Source: Tamarix chinensis
Lineage: Eukaryota > Streptophyta > Magnoliopsida > Caryophyllales > Tamaricaceae
Assembly (NCBI GenBank): GCA_030549775.1
Contig: CM060181.1
Span: 56,529,201-56,593,200 of the forward strand
Length of the DNA stretch: 64,000 bases
Direction of reading: 5' to 3'
Made by a program: the position numbers and the translations under genes. Every line of letters begins with the position of its first letter. The stretch's first letter is position 1. Under the pieces are notes generated by a model. It was not told where the DNA came from, did not search any database, and saw only the letters and a program-made list of their open reading frames with translations. Shown here piece by piece: positions 49,901 to 59,898 of the stretch.

Positions 49901-50095
49901 AACCCGGTTACGTGTCACAAGTGAAATGTAAGTCAAGAACATGTCTGTATAAGGGCCAATGGGAAGATTGTAAGTATTTCATCCCAACTCGACCAGTTCT
50001 CCTTTATTGCTCATATCTATGATGATTCTCATAATCGTAGGTCCTCTTTTCCCTTCTTCATCACTGCTGTCCCTATTAATATTTTTGTTCGCCAT
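46961..50095 (-). pseudogene. CACTA B Transposase_24 / Ulp1-like C48 peptidase gene (multi-exon, decayed)
   Basis: The ATG at 50095-50093 (MANKNINRDSSDEEGKRG) starts exon 1, which ends EIT before GTAAAT near 49832. Exon 2 (49740-49511) has VFNVPESKKKW and ESWNQF; later exons have NMAHKGYVGLEEEL (about 49400-49340), a helical segment (48910-48650), a HxCDLL segment (48580-48320) and a Lys-rich exon (48200-47908). The first part matches the plant Transposase_24 (Ptta/En/Spm) domain. The C-terminal part is a C48 cysteine protease: His in TEHWVLY (47571-47573), Asp in VYVFDF (47520-47522). The Cys after a splice acceptor (CPQQ, stop, NGNDC; 47155-47157) has lost the G-Y-Y segment that follows it in copy C. 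The end SFIWY is at 46961. A stop replaces a residue in exon 1 (ELG-stop-NTY). Its role in transposition is not known with certainty. Confidence 0.85.
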
Positions 50096-50197
50096 ATCTC
50101 TAAAAAAAATCAATAAATAAATTATGTTAGAATGTTATGTATTGAGCATAATTGAATTGAAAAATGCATTTAGAAAAACAAACATAGATATTACATG

Positions 50198-53100
50198 TTA
50201 CAATATTATTACCCTCATTTCCTTCTTTTCCTCTTTTTTCCCCCATGTTTTTTGATTAGATTTAGGATCTGATACATATATTACTTCACGATGATCATCC
50301 CTAACATATATTTCCTCCTCATTAATTTTATTGTTATCATCGTTCAATAATTGAGTTGCTTGCACAGATGAGACACACTCTTTATTCCAATTGGCATCAT
50401 TCTCATCATCACATTCATTGGCATTTCTTTTTTTCATAGATAGTACCACAGACCATCTGTTATCAGCAAGGTCAGTGACATAGAATACTTGTGTCGCTTG
50501 TGATGCTAAGATGAATGGGTCTTGTTTATGCCCTGCCCTATTAAGATCTACTAATGTGAATCCATCTTCATATCTAACCTCACAGCCATTATCAACCCAT
50601 CTACAGCAGAATACAGGGATTTTAAATGCAGTGTAATCTAACTCCCATATATGTTCACTGACACCATAATAATTCATATCTGTATAAGTTGGATTCTTGT
50701 CTTTCGCACTATCAACATGCATTACCTTAGCCACTAAAGTCACCTCACTGTTCTGCATTGTACTCTTCTCATCTTGTTCTTTTGTATAAAAAGTGCAACT
50801 GTTGATCACATAACTGGTATATTGAAAAACTTCATAACAAGGCTTCTGAGACAACTAATGTAGGGTTTCAGAAATTAAAGTTGGGGAATATCCGATGAGT
50901 GGAATGATGCGATCTCTTATCCAATCAATAAAGGAAATATTATGTTTATCGATAATCCATTTCTCAGTCTTTGATGGATTTTCAATCCGTAAAGAAGTCA
51001 TATGCTCTTCAATGTACGGATGAATATCATCACTGTTGTGTAATACATATAGATGTGTTGCATGGAACATGTTAGGGTCTACACGCCCAAACTATTTGCC
51101 TCTAATACCCTATCCTTCAAATTTGCCTGCATATCGAGACTTTGGAATACCAAGAGCTTCCACATTTGACAAGTACTTTGTGCAAAACTCAATTGCCTCT
51201 TCCACCAGGTAACTCTCAACAACACATCCTTCTGGCCAATATCGATTCTTCACATAACCTTTTATCAACTTCATAAATTGTTCAAAGGAGTACATCCAAT
51301 GCCCATGAACAGGTCCTAACATCTTTATCTCATAAACTAAATGAATAGTTAGATGTACCATAATGTCAAAGAATGACGGTGGAAAATACATTTCAAGTTG
51401 GCACAAAATAATCACAATACTTTTTTGCAAGGCGTCCAAACTATCAGGATGTATAACTTTAGAGCAGACGACTTTAAAAAACCAACAAAGCCTCGTGATA
51501 GTAATTCGAACATGTTTTGGCAAAATTCCACTTATAGCTATCGGCAACAAGTGTTGTATCAAGATACGACAATCATAAGACTTCATGTTAATTAATTTCA
51601 ACTCTTTCATCGACATGAGCCTTCTAACATTTGAGGAATACCCTTCTGGAACCTTGACACTGTGAAAGAATTCACAAAATGAAAATTTCTCTTTTCTGGA
51701 AAGAGTATGACATGCCGGTGGTAAATATATTCTTCTTCTATTGTCTCGTGGTGTCAGTTCCCGTCTAATATCCATTCGAGCATTTATGTCATCTTTAGTC
51801 TTGCATGGAACATTAAGTAATGTACTAACAAGACTGTCACATATATTTTTCTCAATATGCATCACATCAAGGGTATGTCTCACGTATAAAGATTCTCAAT
51901 AAGGAAGGTGGAAGAATATTGACATCTTCTTCCACCCAATTGATGGAGGCTTATCTTTATTCTTCTTCCCAAACTCGACACTCAAATGTTTCATCTTCAG
52001 CCACACTTGTCGACCCGTCAACCGGATTGGTGCTTTCCCTTCTTCTCGGAATCCATTGAATGCTTTTCTTTGCCTACGATAATGATGATTCTTCGGTAAA
52101 AAACTACGATGCCCAAGGAACACAGTCTTTCGGCCATGTGTTAGCTGAACAAATGAAGTATTCTCCTCACATATCGAACATCCATAATGCCCTTTCACAC
52201 TATAACCTGACAAGTTGCCATACGCCGAAAGATCATTTATAGTACAGAATAACAATGCTCTCAAAGTGAAATTTTCTTCACTATATGCATCAAATACTTC
52301 AACGCCCATGTCCCATAAGAACTTCAAATCATCAATTAAAGGTGCCAAATAAACATCAATATCATTCCCAAGTTGGTTTGGCCCGGAAATGAGTAAAGAC
52401 AACATCATATACTTGCGTTTCATATAGAACCATAGAGGTAAATTGTATATAACCAAAATCACTGGCCATAAACTATAGCTGCCTTGATTGTGCGGATTCA
52501 TTCCATCCGCAGAAAGCGCAAGGTGCACATTTCTTGCTTCTTTACCAAATTTAGGAAACAACACATCAATCATCATCCATTGTGGAGAGTCAGATGGATG
52601 TCTAAGAAGCCCGTCATCTATCTTATCATCAGCATGCCATCTTAGGTTCTTGGCATCTTCAACATTATTAAACATCCGTCTTAATCTTGGTATTATAGGA
52701 AAATACTATAACACCTTAGCGGGTACCTTGTTCTTCTTGTATCGTGGTGCTTTGCATTCAGGATTAGGACAACTATCCAAAGATGCATTGTCACTGCGAT
52801 ATAAAATACAATCATTAGGGCATGCATGTATCTTCTCATAACTCATGCCCATAGAGGATAAAATCTTCTTCGCTTCATATGTAAGATCGGGTAGAATGTT
52901 ATCATTAGGAAGCATATCCTTCACAAGTGACAAAAATTCTATAAAACTCTTATCACTCCATCCGTTACATGCTTTTAAGTTGTACAACCTTAAAGTAACG
53001 GATAATCGCGTAAACGTCTTACAATCACTATACAAAGGTTTCTCCGAGTTATTTAATAACTTCTCAAATATTTTTGGACAATCACGAACACTTTCCTCAA

Positions 53101-53425
53101 CCTTTTGAGTCATCTCCTCTAACAAATGTCCCTCATAGTTATCAAATGATGATCCACTACTATCCCTCCTAACATCGTCATTTTCATATTTAGACTCTGT
53201 TTCCCTATGCCATATCCAACAAGTGTAACTTGTATCAATTCCATACACAAACAAATGATCTCTCAAATCATCAGCGTTGACACGCTGAATATAAGCACAC
53301 TTCAAACAAGGACAGACTATTCTACTAGAGTCCCGAGCATGTTCAACTACAAACTTGATGAAAAACTCCACTCCTTCATTATATTCTCTAGACAGACGAT
53401 TTGCAGACAACCATTCCCGATCCAT
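50198..53425 (-). pseudogene. CACTA B TNP2-like transposase, one frame with five stops
   Basis: It would cut and move the element. The start MDREWLSANRLS at 53425 is the family start. A single frame of about 1076 codons is broken only by stops at 52706, 51896, 51110, 51092 and 50855, with no frameshift. Domains in order: N-terminal Transpos_assoc with CPCLKC (residues about 3-80), Transposase_21 (about 260-440, WHADDK, SADGMNPH, GHYGCSICEE), MRHTLDVMHIEKN (about 515), DUF4218 (about 610-740, LCQLEMYFPPSFFDIM, GPVHGHWMYSFE) and DUF4216 (about 918-990, YYGVSEHIWELDY, FTLVDLNRAGHKQDPFILAS). The first two stops sit where relatives have Trp. The gene is intronless as it stands. Confidence 0.93.
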
Positions 53426-53797
53426 AGTTTTTGAATCTAGATATATCCCACATGAAAGTAATTATTAAAAATCAATTGAATTATAAGTTTAATAATTCTC
53501 AAATCGCTCATGCTTAGAAAGAATTAATCTCAAATGTATCATGCTATTCTGTATATATATATATGAATCATGGTAATACGTTTCCAAAATTATATTAATG
53601 CTGATCAATGAAACTACTCATACTTACAAAGAGTTCATATATATATATATACATACATACATACGTAGCAAAACATTGTACAATTAATAGTTCAAATTAC
53701 AAAAGATATACATACTACAAGATTTAAGCAATAACAACACTATATACATCAAAATGTTGCTATAACTCAAATACCTAAAAAACAAAAACTCATATCC

Positions 53798-54277
53798 CTA
53801 AAATTGAATCCCCCGATAGCCTCGTTGAGCCCGAATCAAAACTATAACTCTGAAAGTCCACTCATCATGATATATCTTTTGATCCCTGACATCATTGCAA
53901 GAGAGTCTACTCAAGGATACTCTAGGGTAACCGGGGTGGATACTTCGAGGCAAGCTATGATGATACCTCCACTCATCATTGATGACCATCAGTTCTCTCG
54001 ATATCCTATCATACTCTCTAGCAAACAGCTCACCCTCAATAAATCTCGGGTGTGGTGCATCAATGTGGTAGACAAACCACTGTAAAAAAGTAAACGTAGT
54101 GGATGCCCATGGCTCTATCTGAGGAAGGATCAACAGAAGGTGATAAGATCTGAAATGGAAGGGGTGATAGGATGAGCCACTCGCGTACAAATGACATAGC
54201 TCGTCATATAACCATATCACATGAGTCCGTACATCTGTATGTGGCGCCATATGAAAATACGGTGGAGAGTATGTCAT
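53798..54277 (-). CDS. Unidentified 159-codon ORF in CACTA B upstream of the transposase
   Basis: MTYSPPYFHMAPHTDVR to RAQRGYRGIQF, reading in the same direction as the transposase and ending 372 bp before its start. It is rich in Tyr, His, Trp and Arg, with no signal peptide, membrane segment or domain that I recognise. Its GC content is clearly above the flanks and it has no internal stop, unlike every other gene here. A TTTGTAG that could be a splice acceptor lies shortly before the ATG. Copy C lacks the whole region and copy A is cut at the window edge before it. It could be an element gene not kept in C or a captured host fragment. Confidence 0.55.
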   Translation of the reverse strand: MTYSPPYFHMAPHTDVRTHVIWLYDELCHLYASGSSYHPFHFRSYHLLLILPQIEPWASTTFTFLQWFVYHIDAPHPRFIEGELFAREYDRISRELMVINDEWRYHHSLPRSIHPGYPRVSLSRLSCNDVRDQKIYHDEWTFRVIVLIRAQRGYRGIQF

Positions 54278-54710
54278 CTCACTACCTACAAATGAGAACC
54301 ACTACATCTTATCATCAAGGTTGTTCTTGAAAGGATCTAAATTACAGAATATGTAAACTGATCTTCAACTAGCTAGACAAATCATAAATATATTCTACCA
54401 GATCTTAACCAACTATGTAAACCTAACAACATCAAACTATCTAAAATAAGAAAATAATCTTTAGTTATATATTTAACAAACTGGCTAAACATCAAACTAT
54501 CATGAAATCATTCAAGCTACGCATAGTAAAATTAAGTAGATATTAATAAGATAATATCCTATATGATTATTATTATACACAATTATTCATGTCTATTTAA
54601 TTTTTATCACAACACCGATGTCCAACCAACCTCCTCAACTTTCCCCACAATACCCTTATCCTTAGGATTTTTCCCTATAGCCACAGTTTATATTTAGTAT
54701 AATAAACGAT

Positions 54711-54893
54711 AAACCCTAACCCTAACCCTAACCCTCCCCCTCCCCCTCCCCCTAACCCTAACAATAATTAACCCTAATAAATTATAATAAAAACTAACAC
54801 TAAACCTCATAAGATAATGATCCTAAACCTATAGCTAACCCTCCCTTAACCCTAACCCTAACCCTCCCCCTAACCCCAACCCTAACCCTAACC
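54711..54893. repeat. Telomere-like CCCTAA / CCCTCC tracts in CACTA B leader
   Basis: Two clusters (54711-54772 and 54835-54893) of CCCTAA and CCCCCT units. The same two-cluster layout is at about 471-500 and 568-587 in copy A and, inverted, at 59575-59690 in copy C. On the coding strand they are GGGTTA runs with four or more G3 blocks, able in principle to form a quadruplex. They are not a telomere: they are short and internal to the element. Confidence 0.85.
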
Positions 54894-55379
54894 ACAATTA
54901 TTTTAGATTATATATACACATCTTATATATAAATATATTATAAATATATATACATATAATAGAACACATATAAGCACACATTTTACGGAATATAAATACA
55001 CATCTTAAAAAATATATATTAAAAAAAGCATATAAATACACATCTGCATAATAATGTGAGTGCTAAAAAAATATATATACACCTTAATTTTATACTTAAT
55101 TAGAACGTACATATCTTATAATAATAATATATATTTTAGGCTTGTGGATTCTCTTAAAATAATAATACATATTTTTATAATATATATATATATGTAAAGG
55201 TCTTGACCACAATATAAAAAGGACAGCAAAATTTTTCACCAACACATTCAAACAAAAGATTTTCGAACAACAAACCGCAATTTTACAATAACAAACAAAC
55301 ACAACCCTGTAGCAACATGCATGCATTTATATATATATATATACATATCAGTAGAGACAAATTAAGCAATAAGGAAAGA

Positions 55380-55660
55380 ACAAACACATACGTAAAGGGA
55401 GCGATGGGGTTCAAGTTGAGAGCGGCAACTACATGGCGGATAATGAAGGTATAAGTGATGGCGACGTTCGCAAGAATGACACCACACACATGGAAAGCCA
55501 ACAATGGCAGAGGGGTGGTGGAGAGATGGCGGTGCAAGGGTTTCCCTCAATTCAGAGGAGCCGGAGTGGTGGTGCAAGGGTTTGTAAGAGAAAGAGAGTA
55601 CGAGAGGGAAGCGGAAGAGTCTGAAATTTTTGGCACGAAAAAGAACAGAACGAAATAAAA
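55380..55660 (-). promoter_or_regulatory. CT-rich leader of CACTA B
   Basis: Read on the minus strand, this GC-richer block (CTCTCGTACTCTCTTTCTC, CCACCACTCCGGCTCCTC) looks like a plant 5' untranslated leader next to the subterminal array. It is conserved in copy A (about 1250-1480) and in copy C (58680-58990, plus strand). Open frames on the opposite strand (55433-55658) are shadows. No TATA box was decided. Confidence 0.5.
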
Positions 55661-55663
55661 GGA

Positions 55664-56019
55664 CGTTTTAATAACGGTTTGTATAGGAACCGTTATCAAA
55701 ATACATTTTAATAATGGTTCCTGTAAGAACCGTTATTAAAACATGATTTAATAACGGTTCTTATAGGAACCGTTATTAAAACATTAAAAATTTTGACAAT
55801 GGTTCTTGTTTAAACCATTATTAAATCTTCTTTTAATAACGGTTTTATACGAACTGTTATTAAAATTGCCATGCAAATTTTAACTTTGCACTTTTAATAA
55901 CGGTTATAGGTAATAACCGTTATTAAAACTTCCCGCACATTAATTTTCACACATTTGACAACGGTTTTCGAACCACCGTTATTAATGTCCCGTTATTATT
56001 TCCTGTTTTTGTAGTAGTG
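55664..56019. repeat. CACTA B right subterminal array and terminal repeat
   Basis: Six or more paired AATAACGGTT / AACCGTTATT arms end in CCTGTTTTTGTAGTAGTG. It is nearly unit-for-unit the same as 1487-1842. Confidence 0.88.
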
Positions 56020-56660
56020 TCAATTCAAACAAGCTAAAATTAGTATACATGAAAGAAAAAATGGGAGGTCTATGTGGAAGAAATCTTCCAACTACTTAGA
56101 AGCATGCTTGAAATCAAAGCAATCAATCTCAGAATGAGGAAGAGGAGAGAAGAAGAAGAAGACAATGGTTGAGATCATTTCTCTCCCTCATTTGTCTCAA
56201 TTGGCCTCTAAAATTTATCGAAGTAATATTTCGGATTAAATGCATCTTAAAAATGGTTAGGAATCTTTCAGGGACAATCAACATGGGTTGATAAGGTTCT
56301 ATTATAGTATAAAATTTTTTTTAGAAGAAATCCAACTGAAAAAATATGTCCAGCTCAACAAACTAGTTGATTGGTTTGGGTCAATTAGTTGACTATTCTA
56401 CCCCCATTCAATTAGTTTCCCTCTAACTAGTTAATCGATTTTGTCGAAAAAATTAATTTTGTTACAACGAAAAACTAGCCAATTGGTTCATGGAACCAAT
56501 TAATCTTTTTGGGTATACAACTCAATGAACTCTATTTTTCAACATGATTCAAAATCAAACTTTGTTCAAAACCAAATAAAAACATAAAAGTCAAAATCAA
56601 GGGTCCAAAAATTCAAATAAATTGTCATTCAACTAGTTTATAAAAATGTGGGGCATTGCA

Positions 56661-57440
56661 AGCACTCAAGCCCAAGATTAATTAGTTCATAAGTTCTTGT
56701 AAAGGTCTAGATGTCATAGAGTTTCTAGTAGAATATCTTGTAACGCAAATTGTGACCCATGGTTTGATGATAATACAGCATCGCCAAGGACGCTTTAGTT
56801 CCTTATTGCTTATTGGTTATTATTTTTATTCTAAAACTATATTGTTATTGTGAGTATCTGACTCCTTATCTTAAGGAGAGGTCACTGCAAGTAATTGGTA
56901 GCCACCTTAATGTATAATTTATTAATGATTCATTGTTGAAAATTAATCTTAATAAAAAAAAATTCCTTCATTTTCCTCCACTGATAATTTGATTATTGTA
57001 ATATTTACTATCAAATTAAGTAATGTTTGAGATAAAGCTAATAGAGGTAGAAAAAAAAATATTTCTACTTTATTATTCTTCTTTAGAATATTTGGATCCA
57101 AATGGATCATTATGGTAGTCTTTATTTAAGTTCAAAATTAGTACTACTTGGAGGACGAATTTTTCCATGGTAAATACCTCGCACGAAAGCCATGGCATAG
57201 AATGATACACTTTCCCTTCGGTCATCCTTAGCGAAGCTTCACCATAATTTATATTAGAACTAAAATGTGATACAGAAGTCTAGAAACATATATTGTATTG
57301 AACAGTGTTGAATTTAATTTTAAAATATTAAATGAAACTTGGAGTCTAGATCTTGAATACAGCTAAGTTTGAAAGTATCACCACCCGATTAAGTTGTACT
57401 ATCAGTGCCGGACGATATTCTAGTAACATCACAGTATGTA
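56661..57440. other. AT-rich DNA, nothing recognised
   Basis: About 780 bp between the minus-strand LTR and the duplicated segment. There is no open frame or repeat end that I can support. Confidence 0.5.
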
Positions 57441-58384
57441 CCTAATTCAGTAATTAATAAATTCTTAAACACCAAAACGCACGGCACCTCATCCGCGCAC
57501 TAGGGGCCAAACTATTCTATGTTTCTTAATATCAACTCGGATATGGAAGAAAATTTGTTTCCATTTATTAACTACCTTGCACAGTACATAAAGTCAATTG
57601 TACCAAAATAAACTTTATTATTCTAAAATTGTTTTATTATTTCGTAGTTTTTGAATCTTGTGACTTGACTTTCCAGCATTGAGTGTAATCTTAAGCAACA
57701 TGTATAGTTCATAGTTGTATGCTTGAGGTTAGCTGAGACGTGGAAAGCGACTGCGTTTTGTTTTCTATGGGCAGGCATTATATCTGGGAAGCAAATTAAA
57801 GATATATTTGTTTATTTGGCTTATTATTCGCTGACAGCTATCGTCGTCTCTTTCAACGTTTATATTAAGGGCCAAAATACTTTCACGAATCATTGCATGC
57901 TTATCATTTTGGTCTATCTTTATTTTAATAAATTATTTCTGACATACAATAAGAGCCCTAAATAAATTGAGTTAGTTTAGTATTCGGCTCGCCTCGCCTT
58001 ATTAAAAAATTAGTTAGATTCGTTTGTTTAGTTAAATGAGTCAAGCTCGAGCTCGAAAAAATAAGGCTCGGTTTATTTTTTAGTTTTGGTTAATAAGCTC
58101 GGTTCAGTTCATTAAAAGATCGGTTTGGCTCGTTCGTTTAGTTAAATGAGTCAAACTCGAGCCTTATTTTATACTCGTTTAGTTAAATAAGCTGAGTTTG
58201 AGCCCATAGATATTCCGCTCGACTCGGCTCATTTTCAGTCCTATATACATCCTTCCTCCTCGTCATTAAAAATTAAATTGTTTAATATTACTATAAAATT
58301 TTATTGGGAAAACATGATTAAATTTTTTTTCCACCGACATGATTAATCAATCAATGTCTCCTCTCCACTAAATAATGGATATGA
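57440..58384. repeat. Duplicated segment, copy 2 (pairs with 41520-44175)
   Basis: It aligns with 41520-44175 minus the hAT element and ends where CACTA C begins. It has one extra block of about 290 bp (57952-58243) absent from the other copy. The open frame at 57723-57965 has no known domain, and its equivalent in the other copy is not open. Confidence 0.85.
57952..58243. mobile_element. Probable small hAT-like insertion with GGCTCG motifs
   Basis: A block absent from the duplicate at about 44030. The right end inverted reads TAGGACTGAAAATGAGCCGA, a typical plant hAT-type end, and the inside repeats GGCTCG / CGAGCC and TTTAGTTAAATGAGTC. The left end is too decayed to match. The flanks ATACAATA and ATACATCC are at best a damaged 8-bp duplication. 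Confidence 0.45.
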
Positions 58385-58418
58385 CACTACTACGAAAACG
58401 GGATATAATAAGAAGACA

Positions 58419-58675
58419 TTAATAACGGTGGTTCGAAAATAGTTGTCAAATGCGTGAAAATTAATGTGCGGGATAGTTTTGATAACGGTTATAGTTTAAA
58501 ATCGTTATTAAAAGGGCAACGTTAAAATTTGCATGGATATTTTAATAACGGTTCAAGTAAAACCGTTATTAAAAGAGGTTTTAATAACAATTTATATAAG
58601 AACCGTTGTCAAAAGTCTAAAAGTTTTAATAACAGTTCCTAAAAGAACCTTTATTAAAACTCCAAAATAAAACTT
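58419..58675. repeat. CACTA C left subterminal array
   Basis: Paired AATAACGGTT / AACCGTTATT arms, more decayed than in A and B, ending before the CT-rich leader at 58680. Confidence 0.85.
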
Positions 58676-59574
58676 TTATTTCGCACTGTTCTGTTTCGTG
58701 TCAAATATTTCAGACTCTCTGTACATTCGTTCTCTTAATCTCCTTCTCCTTACAAACCCCCGCATCACCACACTGTGCACCACCACTCCGGCTCCTCTCA
58801 AGTAAGGGAAACCCTTGCATCGCCAACTCTCTACCACTCCTCCGCATTGTCGGCTTTGCATGTGCATGCTGTCATTGTTTCGAACCTAACTAGCCAGCAC
58901 TTGTACCTTCATCCTCCATTGTCTTTGTAGGCCATTGCCGCTCTCTACTTGCTCGCCGTCGGTTTTTTGCTTGCCGCCGCTCACTTTACGTATGTGTTTA
59001 TTCTTCCTCTCGTAACTTTTTATCTACTAATATAGATATATATAAATGCATGCATGTTGCTAGAGGGTTGCGTTTGTTTGTTATTGAAAAATTGTGGTTT
59101 GTCATTCGAAAATGTGTTGGTTGAAAATGTTGTTGTTTGTTGTTGAATTTATTATGTTATTGTTATATATTAACAAATGCATGCGTTGGTAGAGGCCTTT
59201 ACATACATACATACATATATATATATATATAATTAATTAATTAATATAAATGTGAGTGTAGAATTATATACATTTTCACTCATAAAAACTATATATATAC
59301 ACACACACATTTTCATTAATAAGTATAGGACACTAGTAATAAGATATAGAAAATATCATATAATAAAATGAAAATATATTTTGCATATGCACATCATTAA
59401 ATGAAAATATCAATTAGAGATTTATATGTTAATGATTGCTTTTTGATGAGGATTAAATAGATATAGAAAATAAGGAATATATAAAAGTAAATAATTAAAT
59501 AGAGAGAAATAATTGTGTATAATAATATTAATAATATGATTTATATATTATAGTTTAAATACAGTTAGCTAGGT

Positions 59575-59690
59575 TTAGGATTAGGGTTTCATGAGGTTTA
59601 GGGTTAGGTTTTATTATAATAAATCATGGTTAATTATGGTTAGGGTTAGGGTTAGGGTTTATCATTTATTATGGTTAATTAGGGTTAGGG
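59575..59690 (+). repeat. GGGTTA tracts in CACTA C leader
   Basis: GGTTAGGGTTAGGGTTAGGG near 59638-59657 and shorter runs on either side. This is the coding-strand form of the tracts in A and B. Confidence 0.85.
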
Positions 59691-59730
59691 TCAGTATTCA
59701 TATCTTTTTGGAAATGTGTTAGCATGATTC

Positions 59731-59761
<31 letters not shown>

Positions 59762-59898
59762 AACATGATACATTTGAGATTAATTTTTTCTAAGCATGAT
59801 TCGTATCGATAATATAATGATACATTATACTCAATACATAACATTCGCTCAATACATAATATTCTAACATAATTTATTTATATATTTTTTGCAGAGAT

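Larger units (their letters stand above)
46166..56019 (-). mobile_element. Complete CACTA (En/Spm) element B, 9854 bp, TSD TCA
   Basis: It starts CACTACCCCGGAAG and ends TAGTG, with TCA at 46163-46165 and again at 56020-56022, the 3-bp duplication expected of CACTA elements. The right end inverted reads CACTACTACAAAAACAGG. The left end has diverged (CACTACCCCGGAAGGGG). Inside, on the minus strand, are the subterminal array, a leader, an unidentified ORF (53798-54277), the TNP2 transposase (50198-53425), the Transposase_24/C48 gene (46961-50095) and the second subterminal array. It is autonomous in layout but both main genes carry stops. Confidence 0.95.
44880..56660 (-). repeat. Minus-strand Tekay-like LTR, split by CACTA B
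   Basis: Read inverted from 56660 it begins TGCAATGCCCCACA. It carries the repeated GATTGGTTT / AACTAGTTGA motifs (56350-56640 and 45060-45350) and a segment at 45600-45800 matching the inverse of 15470-15660 (CATCAAGTAGG-type block). CACTA B (46166-56019) and its duplicated TCA sit inside. The low edge near 44.88 kb is approximate. About 1.9 kb of LTR is present. Confidence 0.55.

Noticed and set aside
50860..53434. Plus-strand ORFs over the TNP2 gene
   Set aside because: They are shadows of the transposase frame on the other strand.
54711..54893. Interstitial telomere or chromosome end
   Set aside because: Tracts are short, mixed with CCCCCT units and lie within a bounded transposon, repeated in two other copies.
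55433..55658. Overlapping plus-strand ORFs at the CACTA B right end, and the similar minus-strand ORF at 58676-58867
   Set aside because: They are antisense to the CT-rich leader conserved in all three copies and have no domain.
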